A stretch of 64,000 bases of DNA from an uncultured Flavobacteriales bacterium (GTDB lineage: Bacteria; Bacteroidota; Bacteroidia; Flavobacteriales; Schleiferiaceae). Made by a program: the position numbers and the translations under genes. Shown in pieces: positions 15,788 to 24,305 of this stretch (position 1 is the stretch's first letter; the number at the start of each line of letters is the position of its first letter). A model generated the notes under the pieces. It was not told the origin of the DNA. It saw only the letters and a program-made list of their open reading frames with translations, and made no database searches. The DNA is taken from assembly GCA_913055685.1 (NCBI GenBank), contig CAJXKC010000003.1:1-64000 (forward strand), read 5' to 3'.

Positions 15788-16827
15788 CGCAAGAGATTTA
15801 TAGTCTTGGTGTAATAGTGCAAACGACCACTGGCATCTTCCACTTGGGCCTTGCAAACATAGCTGCCCACTGGGGCCTCGCTGCCTCTGCTATAACCGTC
15901 CCAAGCGGTTTGGGCACTGCCATCATCGTATTGATAAACCAATTCGCCCCAGCGATTGTAAATCTGCACTTGATAGTGGGCAATTCCTACCCCTTTAAAG
16001 TCCCATACATCATTTCGGCCATCGCCATTCGGACTAAAAGCATTGGGGAAAAAGGCTTTAAACTCGTCTTCCACGTAAATACGCTTAAAAGTGCTATCGC
16101 TACAAGCACCGCGTCCTACTACCTGCTTTATGGTCTTGTAACCCGGACTCTCCAAAGCAATCTGCAAATCTGCGCCAAAACCTTGGTATTCATCATTCAC
16201 ATACCACTCTACCCAATCTTCACGCTTACTTTGCCCTCTAAACTCCAATTCTAAAATGCTGCCTACCAAATTGGTATCGGGTAAGGGGTTTATAGCCGCT
16301 ATAGAAATGGGATTCACCTGAATAAAAATGTTGAGAGTATCGCTGCCGCAAATGGAATCAAAAGCCACTAAGTAGAGATTAGTATCGGCTTGCGCCTGAA
16401 AGGATAAATCGCGAGCGGTACTGCCATTACTCCATTTAAAATCGCCTCCCACCAAACTACTCAGGAAAACCTCCTCCCCTACACATACTTGAGTTGGATA
16501 AAGAGCCTGGGCGCTTTCGCGGTCCCGAATTAATACCCATGCGCTGCTGGTGTCGCCGCTGCAATAGGCGGGGGAAAGGCTGTTTACTTCTACCTTATGC
16601 AATCCTGCGGGGGCTTGCGACCAATCGATAAAAACTAGATTGGAGTCGGCTCTGCCTACAATTTGCCCCGCTCCGCAGCGCCACTGGTAGCTCAGTCCAG
16701 CTTGGAAGGGCACCGCCAGAGCGGAAGGCCCTTCCCCGATACAAATTGTATCTACTGGTACTTGAGCGATTATCATGGAGCTCCAAAGACCAAGAAGGAA
16801 GCTTATGAAAATCGAGTGTTTAGGCAT
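15784..16827 (-). CDS. Secreted cassette protein B (copy 2) with T9SS type B (gliding-associated) C-terminal domain
   Basis: A 347-residue secreted protein. After the signal peptide (to AQ at about 22) come a PKD-like domain (VDTICIGE..YQWRCGAGQIVG..VFIDWSQ..CSGDTS), one or two further Ig-like domains (110-250), and the T9SS type B domain from residue 259: FFPNAFSPNGDGRND, VQIYNRWGELVYQ, WDGY, YVCKAQVED, ending TKTINLLR. Type B domains were first named for gliding proteins such as SprB and need the T9SS plus a PorP/SprF-type partner for secretion; no such partner is in this window. It lies six bases after copy 2 of protein A and overlaps protein C. Paralogue: 18997-20052. Confidence 0.85.
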   Translation of the reverse strand: MPKHSIFISFLLGLWSSMIIAQVPVDTICIGEGPSALAVPFQAGLSYQWRCGAGQIVGRADSNLVFIDWSQAPAGLHKVEVNSLSPAYCSGDTSSAWVLIRDRESAQALYPTQVCVGEEVFLSSLVGGDFKWSNGSTARDLSFQAQADTNLYLVAFDSICGSDTLNIFIQVNPISIAAINPLPDTNLVGSILELEFRGQSKREDWVEWYVNDEYQGFGADLQIALESPGYKTIKQVVGRGACSDSTFKRIYVEDEFKAFFPNAFSPNGDGRNDVWDFKGVGIAHYQVQIYNRWGELVYQYDDGSAQTAWDGYSRGSEAPVGSYVCKAQVEDASGRLHYYTKTINLLR

Positions 16828-16833
16828 GGATGA

Positions 16834-17475
16834 TTAGAAGTGGAATATGGCTCCAGTACTTGGTTTTGGATACACGAAGATGGTAGTGCTCGGTAAGTTG
16901 GCTGGATCGGCATTACAGCCATTGGCATCACTTAAGGAAGTCACATTAATGGTAGTCGTGCTGCTGTAATTAGGAATACTGGCTACAAAAGGTGTAGTCG
17001 CGGCGGTATCGGTATAGGTCGTACTGCCATCGCTATATTCTACAATCCAAGGCGCGCTACCGGTAAAGTCGAAAGTAAGATTTGCCGTAAAGCCTTCACA
17101 AATAGAATCGCCTACAATCGCCACTGTTGGCAGTGGGTTTAAGACCACGTCCAAAGACACCGTATCACCAAAACAGCCATTGACATTTTGGGAAACTACG
17201 CTTAGGGTATAGGTACCTACTAGATTGTTCCAGTCAACCTGAATCTGATCGTTACTGGCAGTCACCGTAGTATCGATGGTACCAGCCGCAGGATCACTTA
17301 AAAACCAAGTGTATTGGGTACCCGGACTAGCACCGGAAACTCCGTACACTACATCCTGACTAGCCACACAAACGGTGTCGGTATAAGTGACTTGCGCTTG
17401 GGCGGACAGGCCTAGGGCGCTAAATACTACAAAACTAAGAACGGTAAAAAATGAGCTTGATAATCGCTTCATCAT
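16834..17475 (-). CDS. Secreted cassette protein A (copy 2): two PKD-like domains, tail KPSTGAIFHF
   Basis: A 213-residue secreted protein of unknown function and first gene of the second cassette. A signal peptide (hydrophobic to about SAQAQ, residue 28) is followed by one PKD-like domain (YTDTVCVASQDVVYGVSGA, YTWFLSDPAAGTID, IQVDW, GCFGDTVSLDV) and a second Ig-like domain (VAIVGDSICEGFTANLTF, GSAPWIVEYSDGS, NGCNADPANLPSTT). The protein stops at YPKPSTGAIFHF. No sorting domain of type A or B is present. It is clearly homologous over its whole length to 20071-20709. Six bases separate it from protein B. The 283-base upstream gap contains the terminator of cassette 1, and I find no TAnnTTTG element there. 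Confidence 0.78.
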   Translation of the reverse strand: MMKRLSSSFFTVLSFVVFSALGLSAQAQVTYTDTVCVASQDVVYGVSGASPGTQYTWFLSDPAAGTIDTTVTASNDQIQVDWNNLVGTYTLSVVSQNVNGCFGDTVSLDVVLNPLPTVAIVGDSICEGFTANLTFDFTGSAPWIVEYSDGSTTYTDTAATTPFVASIPNYSSTTTINVTSLSDANGCNADPANLPSTTIFVYPKPSTGAIFHF

Positions 17476-17693
17476 GCATTAATTTTTAATGGGTATACAA
17501 AGGCCAGCAAGCGCTATTCAGCCGCTAGCCATTAATTAAAAACAAATGCAATTCCGGAACTGCAATTTTATTTACGCAGCCCTAAAGCGATCGGATTTCG
17601 ATAAAGGGCATTTTTTTTTCGATAAACGGTAATTTATCTTCGATTTCCGGTCATTATCAAGAATTTAGAAGCTCCATATTTTCTAAAAAAATG

Positions 17694-17727
17694 AAAAAGG
17701 CCGCCTGCTGATGCAGACGACCTTTTT
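17694..17727 (-). terminator. Terminator after cassette 1
   Basis: Arms AAAAAGGCCGCCTGC and GCAGACGACCTTTTT with the loop TGAT. Two mismatches interrupt the stem, and a T run follows on both strands. It lies 32 bases past the stop of the gene ending at 17759 and separates the two three-gene cassettes, so cassette 2 probably has its own promoter. Confidence 0.8.
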
Positions 17728-17758
17728 CCTCTTCCCCCTTATAAAAAATCTAAAATTG

Positions 17759-19000
17759 TCAGTAATGCCAGATCGGACCAGTCGCCGGTCCAGCTAGTAT
17801 TCCCGCCGTGGCGCTGGGTAAGTTGGTGGTATCCGCCGGACAACCATTAGCGCCTACCACACTAAGGATTTGCACCTGAGTAGCCGTATTGTAGAGTCCC
17901 ATCGAGAATGTACTTAGACTATCGGTAAAGGTCTGGGTATAGGTACTATCCCCATCAGTGAAAGTTACCGTCCAAGGACCGTCACTGCCCGTGAAGCCAA
18001 AGCTGGCGGTATGCATCGCACCCGGACAAACACTGTCTAAAGCCAAGGTCACCTCCGGCACCGGTAATACGTGGATACGCATCTCTACGCTATAGGTAGT
18101 AGTATTGTAAGGCGGACGAATCTCCGTGGCTTCGAGGATATAATCGCCACTCGCCGTGTAAGCCCATTGTACGTAAATAGAGGTATCTACTGGCCCAGCC
18201 ACTAAAGTGCTGTCGATCGTTCCTCCGGCGCCGCTGAGCCAGGTCCAGGTCCAATCACTAGCCGCAATAGCATAAGGCACATCATGCTGGTAGAGAGAGC
18301 CGGCACAAATAGTATCGTAAATTACATCATCGGGTTTACAATAACCATAGCCATTATCATTGCTAGCATCACTTACATCCATCGCATCTACCACGATATT
18401 ATCGAACATGGCAAAACCGGTTCCCCCCCAAGAGGTCACGCGCCATTGCAAGCGATATTCACCGGTCCAGTTTACACTGATGGAACTTAAAATTGGGTTA
18501 GTCGGATTACCATTGGGCTTATTTCCCAGGCTATCGATATAAACGTGATTAAAGACCGTTTGCACCACTTTATCGCTCTTGTCGATTAGCACCAACTCCA
18601 GTTCTCGGTAAATTCCGTCCGCTACAGTAAGCTTGTGATAGAACTCTATTTTACCCGTTCCATTGAAGTAAAAAAGCGGACTAGTAAAGGTATAAGCCGG
18701 ATCACCATCGGTATTGGTGCCCACCAGGGCCTTTTTCTGATTGGCATTAAAAATGGTATTCTTAGTGGTAATCTTCATGTTCTCCATTTGCCAGCAATCG
18801 CCAATCTGGTTCACACTCTGATTAAAATTCTGGTAATAGGTCGAGCCAAACTGCCCATTGGCATTGGCGCCATTTCCTCCGCCACCACCGGAGCCTCCCG
18901 AGCCGCTTCCACCTCCATTGCCGCCGCCTTTGCCTCCTTTCTGAGCAAAACCGGCCAAGCTAAAGAGCATGAGCAGCGCTATGTATAAAATTCGATTCAT
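17759..19000 (-). CDS. Secreted cassette protein C (copy 1): Gly-rich linker, jelly-roll-like, two PKD-like domains, tail GPATGPIWHY
   Basis: A 413-residue secreted protein of unknown function. The signal peptide ends at GFAQ (residue 20). A Gly/Asn/Ser linker fills residues 21-49. A beta-sandwich-like region (about 55-210) begins YYQNFNQSVNQIGDCWQMEN, with VNWTGEYRLQWRV..MFDNIVVDAMDVS. Next come a PKD-like domain (VIYDTICAGS..WTWTWLSGAGGTID..YVQWAYTASGDY) and a second Ig-like domain (LALDSVCPG..FTGSDGPWTVTFTDGDS..NGCPADTTNLPS) like the second domain of proteins A. It ends AGPATGPIWHY. Its ATG overlaps the stop of protein B by four bases, exactly as in the second cassette. Terminator at 17694-17727. 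Confidence 0.78.
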   Translation of the reverse strand: MNRILYIALLMLFSLAGFAQKGGKGGGNGGGSGSGGSGGGGGNGANANGQFGSTYYQNFNQSVNQIGDCWQMENMKITTKNTIFNANQKKALVGTNTDGDPAYTFTSPLFYFNGTGKIEFYHKLTVADGIYRELELVLIDKSDKVVQTVFNHVYIDSLGNKPNGNPTNPILSSISVNWTGEYRLQWRVTSWGGTGFAMFDNIVVDAMDVSDASNDNGYGYCKPDDVIYDTICAGSLYQHDVPYAIAASDWTWTWLSGAGGTIDSTLVAGPVDTSIYVQWAYTASGDYILEATEIRPPYNTTTYSVEMRIHVLPVPEVTLALDSVCPGAMHTASFGFTGSDGPWTVTFTDGDSTYTQTFTDSLSTFSMGLYNTATQVQILSVVGANGCPADTTNLPSATAGILAGPATGPIWHY

Positions 19001-20052
19001 CGCAGCAGGGTTAAATAATTGGTGTAATAGTGCATTTTGCCCCGCATGTCTTCAATTTCTACCTTATATACATAGCTACCCTGAAGACTAGGTTGGCCAT
19101 TTTCTGTTCCGTCCCAGCCCTTCTGATTGCTGGTTTCGGTCCACTGATAAATTAATTCACCCCAGCGATTGTAAACGCCGGCTACGTACGATTTATGTCC
19201 CACGCCAGTGAAGTTCCAAATATCATTACGTCCGTCTTTATTAGGCGTAAAGGCATTGGGGAAATGGGCCGTAAACTCATCGTCTACATAAAGATACTTA
19301 TACACGGTATCCATACAGTTCCCATTGCTCACCACTTGCATGATCTCGTTCTTCCCAAAAGTGTAGAACTCCAATTCTATGGCGCGTCCTTGATCCACCC
19401 AGGCTCCGTTTAAATACCAGTCGATGATGGCTTCATTCGAAGCTTGGCCTTGGAAATAGAGTTTTAATTCATTGCCATAAATTACTGTGTCGGGTACGCG
19501 ACTAATGCGGCCTTCCGGACTCTCATTCACTCGAATAGTAAAGGCAACCGTATCATTGGCACAGGATCCATTTAGGGCGATGAGATAAGTACTGGTATCG
19601 CTCGTTGCCACAAAGCTCTGATAACGATTCGTAGAACCACCCTTCCACATAAAGCTTCCGCTGATGCTACTCTCCAGGATAATCACATCCCCTACACAAG
19701 CCTCATCTGGATATTTTGCTCTCGCGGTTTTGGGTGCAGTTACCAGCACTAATGCTTCGCTGGTATCTCCAGGACAATTGCTCTGTGCGTCGATGGCTAC
19801 CACCCTTAAGGTGTGTAAGCCCGCACTAGCATTGGCCCAGCTAACCCAAATCACATTGCTATCCGTCGGATTGCTGGTGATTTGTCCTTGCCCTACGCTC
19901 CACTCGTACCGCATGTCTGCCTGCTGAGGCACCGCATATCTGCTGGCAGGATCAAAGATACATACCGTATCAATGGGCACCTGCGACTGTGCTAGTCCGA
20001 GGGAAGCGTAAAGGGCTAGGATAATGATCCCTATGTACCCTTTACGATTCAA
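18997..20052 (-). CDS. Secreted cassette protein B (copy 1) with T9SS type B C-terminal domain
   Basis: A 351-residue secreted protein, paralogue of 15784-16827 over the whole length. Signal peptide to about residue 22; PKD-like domain (VPIDTVCIFD..YEWSVGQGQITS..IWVSWANASAGLH..NCPGDTS); one or two Ig-like domains; T9SS type B domain from residue 263 (HFPNAFTPNKDGRND, VYNRWGELIYQ, WDGTENGQ, SYVYKVEIED, ending TNYLTLLR). This domain directs secretion through the T9SS and surface exposure. It is preceded by protein A after 18 bases and overlaps protein C by four. Whether it forms a complex with its neighbours is inference from gene order and the shared PKD-like domain. Confidence 0.85.
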   Translation of the reverse strand: MNRKGYIGIIILALYASLGLAQSQVPIDTVCIFDPASRYAVPQQADMRYEWSVGQGQITSNPTDSNVIWVSWANASAGLHTLRVVAIDAQSNCPGDTSEALVLVTAPKTARAKYPDEACVGDVIILESSISGSFMWKGGSTNRYQSFVATSDTSTYLIALNGSCANDTVAFTIRVNESPEGRISRVPDTVIYGNELKLYFQGQASNEAIIDWYLNGAWVDQGRAIELEFYTFGKNEIMQVVSNGNCMDTVYKYLYVDDEFTAHFPNAFTPNKDGRNDIWNFTGVGHKSYVAGVYNRWGELIYQWTETSNQKGWDGTENGQPSLQGSYVYKVEIEDMRGKMHYYTNYLTLLR

Positions 20053-20070
20053 GTCTAGGATTAGTAAAGA

Positions 20071-20709
20071 TTAGTAATGGAATATGGCTCCCGTATTCGG
20101 TTTCGGGAATATAGTTACGTTGGTACTTGGTAGTCCCGCTGGATCGGCGCCACAGTTATTCGCATCACTCAAACCGGTTACGGTAATAGTTTGCGAGGTG
20201 GTGTAAGCCGGTAAAGTAACGGTCCAAGGCGTACTTGTAGCGGTTACCGTCCAGTTATTGGTACCATCGGTATAATCAATGGTCCACGGTGCGGTACCGG
20301 TAAGATCAAAAGTTAAACTAGCGGTAAAGCCTTCACAGACAGAATCGGCAACAATGGCTACCGTTGGTAATGGCATCATGATAATGTCCAAAGAAACGGT
20401 GTCGCCGATACAACCATCCGCGGAAGTTTCAAAAACATTAAGCGTATAGGTACCCAGCGTCGTTCCCCAGTCTATTTCAATAGTACTGTTATTGGCACTA
20501 ACGCTATTATCGATGGTACCACCACCATTACTTAAAAACCAGGTATAAGTGCTGGTGCTTACCGCCCCGCTTACCCCGTAAACCACATCCTGCGCCCCGG
20601 CACAAACCGTATCGGTATAGGTAACCTGAGCGTAGGCACTGCTCGATAATAGGATAAATCCTATCGCTAAGCTTAGTTTCCCTAAAAGTGAGTGTAGTAC
20701 TAGTTTCAT
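20071..20709 (-). CDS. Secreted cassette protein A (copy 1): two PKD-like domains, tail KPNTGAIFHY
   Basis: A 212-residue secreted protein, first gene of the first cassette. The signal peptide ends near SSSAYAQ (residue 28). The PKD-like domain has YTDTVCAGAQDVVYGVSGA, YTWFLSNGGGTID, IEIDW and GCIGDTVSLDI. The second Ig-like domain has VAIVADSVCEGFTASLTFDL, GTAPWTIDYTDG and NNCGADPAGLPST. The last residues are FPKPNTGAIFHY. It is very similar to 16834-17475, to the eye more than half identical, so the cassettes are recent enough duplicates to align without effort. There is a 455-base gene-free leader region upstream with a possible stem-loop, and no clear TAnnTTTG element. Confidence 0.78.
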   Translation of the reverse strand: MKLVLHSLLGKLSLAIGFILLSSSAYAQVTYTDTVCAGAQDVVYGVSGAVSTSTYTWFLSNGGGTIDNSVSANNSTIEIDWGTTLGTYTLNVFETSADGCIGDTVSLDIIMMPLPTVAIVADSVCEGFTASLTFDLTGTAPWTIDYTDGTNNWTVTATSTPWTVTLPAYTTSQTITVTGLSDANNCGADPAGLPSTNVTIFPKPNTGAIFHY

Positions 20710-21164
20710 GAATCTGACAATTTTAATTATTAGGCTTTTTATAATTTGGAAAACTGTCAGTTCGATAAGGTCGAGGCCAGAAGCCTACAAGCTTTTATCC
20801 GGATGGGAGGCACCCTTTGTCTCCCGCTTAAGCTTGCTTTTTAATAAGCTGTCTTTCCCTTCAGCTTATCGTCCTTCCCGTTGTTCCTTTTAATTGAGAA
20901 TTGGTTGGTTTAATCCCCTGTTCCCTTTTCTCCATATCAAAAGTGTACAAAACATAATAATAAAGCCTAAGACGCTTTATTACAGCACTTTAACTAAAAA
21001 CAAACAGGAATAAAATTGGGCACGCCATGCGCTTTTATTGCTCTAATTCGAGACCTTGATAGGCTAAGTGCTTGAAAGTCAGTTTCGCCTACTGCACGCA
21101 AAAATGAGTAACGCTTAAGCCCCTTTTTTATTGAGCTAAGGGCATAATGCAGAAAAATTAATAC
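20710..21164. other. Gene-free region upstream of cassette 1
   Basis: 455 bases without a supportable gene. Nearest the cassette there is an AT-rich stretch, then a possible stem-loop at 20789-20835 (AAGCTT ends, GGGAG/CTCCC inner arms). An imperfect inverted repeat TAGGC/GCCTA lies at 21060-21091, and CT- or A-rich sequence fills the rest. The pyrF gene ends at 21165 on the same strand; no convincing terminator with a T run follows it. Any cassette promoter must lie here, but I cannot place it by the TAnnTTTG consensus. Confidence 0.5.
20789..20835 (-). other. Possible structured 5' leader element
   Basis: AAGCTT at 20789-20794 and 20830-20835 and GGGAG/CTCCC at 20805-20809/20821-20825 could form a two-part stem with an internal loop. 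It sits about 80-125 bases upstream of the first cassette gene. It does not match any riboswitch I can recall. Confidence 0.3.
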
Positions 21165-21980
21165 TCAGATAAACTTAGCCATATCTAAGGCCAGTTTTTG
21201 GGCCTCTGCCGCGGCCTTCTCCGCGAAATTTTCATCCGCCCCAGCGTAGATAATTCCGCGCGAGGAATTAATGAGGAGAGCCGGACTAGTTTCGCCCATA
21301 CCGTGCTGCATTACTTCGGCTACCGTTCCACCCTGAGCCCCCACGCCGGGCACCAATAAGAAATGATTGGGCGCATATTGCCTTACTTCTTCTAAATGGG
21401 CCGCCTTCGTGGCACCTACTACATACATGAGTTCCTCCTCGCTGGCCCAGCGCTGCGACTCTTGCATTACTTTTTGGTAGAGCTTGTTTCCGCCGGCCAT
21501 CGCTTCCAATTGAAAATCGGCTCCCCCGGGATTAGAAGTTAGGGCTAATAAAATGGCCCATTTTCCTTCAAAACCTAAAAAGGGTTTCACGCTATCGCTG
21601 CCCATATAAGGGGCCACGGTAATGCTATCGAAGTCGAGGCGCTCTAAGAATGCTTGCGCATACTTCGTACCGGTATTACCAATATCCCCGCGCTTGGCGT
21701 CGGCAATGGTAAATTGCTCGGGATAATTTTCGTTCAAATAATTGATGGTACGCTCAAGGCTTTGCCAGCCTTTTAAACCTTCGGCCTCATAAAAGGCAAT
21801 ATTGGGTTTATAGGCCACGGCATAAGGCTGAGTAGCATCGATAATTGCCTTATTGAATTCGAAGATGGGGTCTTCCGTCTCTAATAAATGAGGGGGAATT
21901 TTCGTTAGGTCGGTATCTAAACCTACACATAATACCGATTTCTTCTGGGCAATTTGCGCTTCGAGTGCTGCTCTGTTCAT
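21165..21980 (-). CDS. pyrF: Orotidine 5'-phosphate decarboxylase (type 2)
   Basis: A 271-residue OMP decarboxylase that makes UMP, the last step of de novo pyrimidine synthesis. The catalytic motif [10 protein letters not shown] is at residues 94-103. The opening LCVGLDTDL, the phosphate-site region [12 protein letters not shown] and the late segment [13 protein letters not shown] are typical of the longer type 2 enzymes. It starts seven bases after the prfA stop and is the last gene of the purM-prfA-pyrF run. Confidence 0.96.
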   Translation of the reverse strand: MNRAALEAQIAQKKSVLCVGLDTDLTKIPPHLLETEDPIFEFNKAIIDATQPYAVAYKPNIAFYEAEGLKGWQSLERTINYLNENYPEQFTIADAKRGDIGNTGTKYAQAFLERLDFDSITVAPYMGSDSVKPFLGFEGKWAILLALTSNPGGADFQLEAMAGGNKLYQKVMQESQRWASEEELMYVVGATKAAHLEEVRQYAPNHFLLVPGVGAQGGTVAEVMQHGMGETSPALLINSSRGIIYAGADENFAEKAAAEAQKLALDMAKFI

Positions 21981-21987
21981 AAGCCTA

Positions 21988-23055
21988 TTATTCGCCCCCT
22001 TCCCGCAAGCGTTCTGCGTTCTCGGCGAGCATCAAATCGTCGATGAATTTTTGAATGTCTCCGTTTACTACCTCTCCTAAATTGTAAACGGTTAGATTAA
22101 TACGGTGGTCGGTCACCCGCCCTTGCGGATAGTTATAGGTGCGAATCTTCGCCGAACGGTCACCGGTCGACACCAAAGATTTACGATGATCGGAAATAGC
22201 GCTATTGTGCTTTTCCAATTCCATGTCATACAACTTAGTTCGTAGCATTTGCATGGCGCGCTCGCGGTTAGCCAACTGCGATCTTTCGATCTGACAGACT
22301 ACTACGATACCGGTAGGCTTATGAGTAAGCTGTACCTTGGTTTCTACCTTGTTTACGTTCTGACCACCGGCTCCTCCCGAACGGGAGGTCTGCATCTCTA
22401 CGTCCGACTCTTTTAAATCTACGTCTACATCCTCGGCTTCGGGTAATACCGCAACGGTAGCGGCCGAAGTATGCACCCGACCCTGAGTCTCAGTAGCGGG
22501 GACTCGTTGTACGCGGTGAACCCCCGATTCAAATTTGAGGGTGCCATAAACGTCCTCACCACTTACTTCCATGATGATTTCCTTATAGCCGCCCATGGTG
22601 CCTTCGCTGTAATCGACTACTTCTACCTTCCAGCCTTTGCCTTCACAGTAGCGGGTGTACATCTTGGCGAGATCACCGGCAAAAATCGAGGCTTCATCGC
22701 CACCGGTTCCGGCTCTAATTTCCAGTACCGCATTCTTCTCGTCTTCGGGATCTTTGGGGATCAGCATAAAGCGGATCTTTTCTTCCAATTCCTCCAAAGC
22801 GGGCTCGATTTCCTCCAGCTCCATTTTGGCCATATCGCGCATTTCATCGTCGTCTCCCGCAATAAGCTCTTTAGCTTCTGCCAAACGATCTTTTAATTCG
22901 ATGTATTCATCGCGCGCATCAACGACCTTCTTTAGATCCTTGTACTCTTTATTTAATTTCACATAACGCTTTTGATCCGCGATAATATCGGGCTGAATAA
23001 TGAGGTCATTCACCTCATCAAAGCGCTGTTTAATCTGATTCAGTTTATCTAACAT
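21988..23055 (-). CDS. prfA: Peptide chain release factor 1
   Basis: A 355-residue class I release factor. The anticodon-like PxT motif is visible as PAT at 186-188 ([17 protein letters not shown]), which is the RF1 form reading UAA and UAG. The catalytic GGQ is at 230-232 in [15 protein letters not shown]. The N-terminal region is rich in acidic and coiled-coil residues. The gene lies between purM (three bases upstream) and pyrF (seven bases downstream), so translation termination and nucleotide synthesis genes are likely cotranscribed. Confidence 0.97.
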   Translation of the reverse strand: MLDKLNQIKQRFDEVNDLIIQPDIIADQKRYVKLNKEYKDLKKVVDARDEYIELKDRLAEAKELIAGDDDEMRDMAKMELEEIEPALEELEEKIRFMLIPKDPEDEKNAVLEIRAGTGGDEASIFAGDLAKMYTRYCEGKGWKVEVVDYSEGTMGGYKEIIMEVSGEDVYGTLKFESGVHRVQRVPATETQGRVHTSAATVAVLPEAEDVDVDLKESDVEMQTSRSGGAGGQNVNKVETKVQLTHKPTGIVVVCQIERSQLANRERAMQMLRTKLYDMELEKHNSAISDHRKSLVSTGDRSAKIRTYNYPQGRVTDHRINLTVYNLGEVVNGDIQKFIDDLMLAENAERLREGGE

Positions 23056-23058
23056 CGA

Positions 23059-24243
23059 CTAGCCTTTGAAATAGTCAAATTGGCCGTGCTCGGATTTAAT
23101 CGTAACCTGAGCCTTCTCGGCGGCCTCCACTCTACCAATCACCTGAGCTTCTACTTTAAAGCTTTCGCTGATGGCGATAATATCCTCCGCTACCGCGGCA
23201 TCACAGTAAATCTCCATGCGATGTCCCATATTAAAGACTTCGTACATCTCCTTCCAATCGGTACCGGAGGATTTTTGAATGTGCTTAAATAAGGGCGGAG
23301 TAGGGAATAAATTATCCTTAATGATATGATTCTGATCTACGAAGTGTAAAACCTTAGTTTGTGCTCCACCACTGCAATGCACCATACCTTTTACGGCCGA
23401 ACGATGCTGGGCTAAAACCTGCGCAATAATAGGCGCATAGGTACGGGTGGGCGATAAAACTAGCTTTCCGGCGTCGAGCGGTGAGCCTTCCACGGCATCG
23501 GTAAGCTTGGAGGCGCCACTGTAAACCAAGTCCTTGGGCACCATCGGATCAAAAGATTCGGGGTATTTCTCCGCTAAATAATGGGCGAATACATCATGGC
23601 GAGCCGAGGTGAGTCCATTGCTACCCATCCCACCATTGTATTCTTTCTCATAGCTAGCCTGACCAAAAGATGCCAAGCCCACGATTACTTGTCCGGGTGC
23701 GATATTGGCATTATCAATCACCTCGTCTTTAGGCATGCGGGCCACCACAGTAGAATCTACGATGATGCTACGCACCACGTCACCTACATCGGCGGTCTCG
23801 CCGCCGGTAAGCACTAAATTCATTCCCAATTCATTAAGCTCATCGATAAGCTCTTGGGTTCCTTGTATTAAAGCGGCGATTACTTCACCCGGAATCAAAT
23901 TCTTGTTACGGCCAATGGTAGAGGATACCATAATGGGAACGTCCACGGCACCTACGCAGAGTAAATCGTCGATATTCATGATTAGGGCATCCTGAGCAAT
24001 ACCCTTCCAAACGCTTAAATCGCCAGTTTCCTTCCAATATAGATAGGCTAATGATGATTTAGTGCCAGCCCCATCAGCGTGCATTACCACACAATGGTCT
24101 TCAGAGCCGCTTAGGTAATCGGGAATAATTTTACAGAAAGCCTTGGGGAATAAGCCCTTGTCTAACTTCTTGATCGCGCGGTGTACTTCCTCTTTCTGAG
24201 AACTTACGCCCCGCTGCGCGTACTTCGACGATTGATCTTTCAT
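23059..24243 (-). CDS. purM: Phosphoribosylformylglycinamidine cyclo-ligase (AIR synthetase)
   Basis: A 394-residue ATP-dependent enzyme making aminoimidazole ribonucleotide in purine synthesis. Family marks are HADGAGTKSSLAYLYW near residue 50, NIDDLLCVGA, TGGETADVGDVVRS and MVHCSGGAQTKVL. The protein is longer than the E. coli enzyme (about 345). I choose the ATG at 24243 (MKDQSSKYAQRGVS); the frame is open to 24324, but the extra part lies across the terminator of the upstream gene. TATTTTTG stands four bases before this ATG. It is the first gene of the purM-prfA-pyrF run. Confidence 0.93.
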   Translation of the reverse strand: MKDQSSKYAQRGVSSQKEEVHRAIKKLDKGLFPKAFCKIIPDYLSGSEDHCVVMHADGAGTKSSLAYLYWKETGDLSVWKGIAQDALIMNIDDLLCVGAVDVPIMVSSTIGRNKNLIPGEVIAALIQGTQELIDELNELGMNLVLTGGETADVGDVVRSIIVDSTVVARMPKDEVIDNANIAPGQVIVGLASFGQASYEKEYNGGMGSNGLTSARHDVFAHYLAEKYPESFDPMVPKDLVYSGASKLTDAVEGSPLDAGKLVLSPTRTYAPIIAQVLAQHRSAVKGMVHCSGGAQTKVLHFVDQNHIIKDNLFPTPPLFKHIQKSSGTDWKEMYEVFNMGHRMEIYCDAAVAEDIIAISESFKVEAQVIGRVEAAEKAQVTIKSEHGQFDYFKG

Positions 24244-24247
24244 TTTG

Positions 24248-24255
24248 CAAAAATA
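24248..24255 (-). promoter_or_regulatory. -7 element TATTTTTG of purM
   Basis: On the minus strand TATTTTTG fits TAnnTTTG and sits four bases before the purM ATG, overlapping the T run of the preceding terminator. A leaderless transcript is predicted. Confidence 0.45.
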
Positions 24256-24289
24256 AAAAAGCGCCCCGAGCTTTAGTTCGGGGCGCTTT
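24255..24289 (-). terminator. Terminator after the OmpA/PorE-like gene
   Basis: A 12-base stem, AAAGCGCCCCGA/TCGGGGCGCTTT, with an eight-base loop, followed on the minus strand by a T-rich run. It lies 17 bases past the stop at 24306. Confidence 0.92.
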
Positions 24290-24305
24290 ATAATATTTTG
24301 AGAAT

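Noticed and set aside
15817-16254. Plus-strand frame of 145 codons opposite the type B protein gene
   Set aside because: The minus-strand protein has clear T9SS type B motifs here; the plus frame is a shadow.
14918-20103. The tail KPxTGxIxHY as an LPxTG-type sortase signal or as an XrtF target
   Set aside because: There is no hydrophobic helix and no basic cluster after the motif; it is the very end of the protein. Bacteroidota surface sorting is also not LPxTG based.
20708-20893. Small plus-strand frame in the leader of cassette 1
   Set aside because: No ribosome binding site, promoter or recognisable protein; it crosses the possible stem-loop.
21120-21160. GCCC/GGGC hairpin as terminator of pyrF
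   Set aside because: The stem is short with a bulge and no T run follows on the minus strand.
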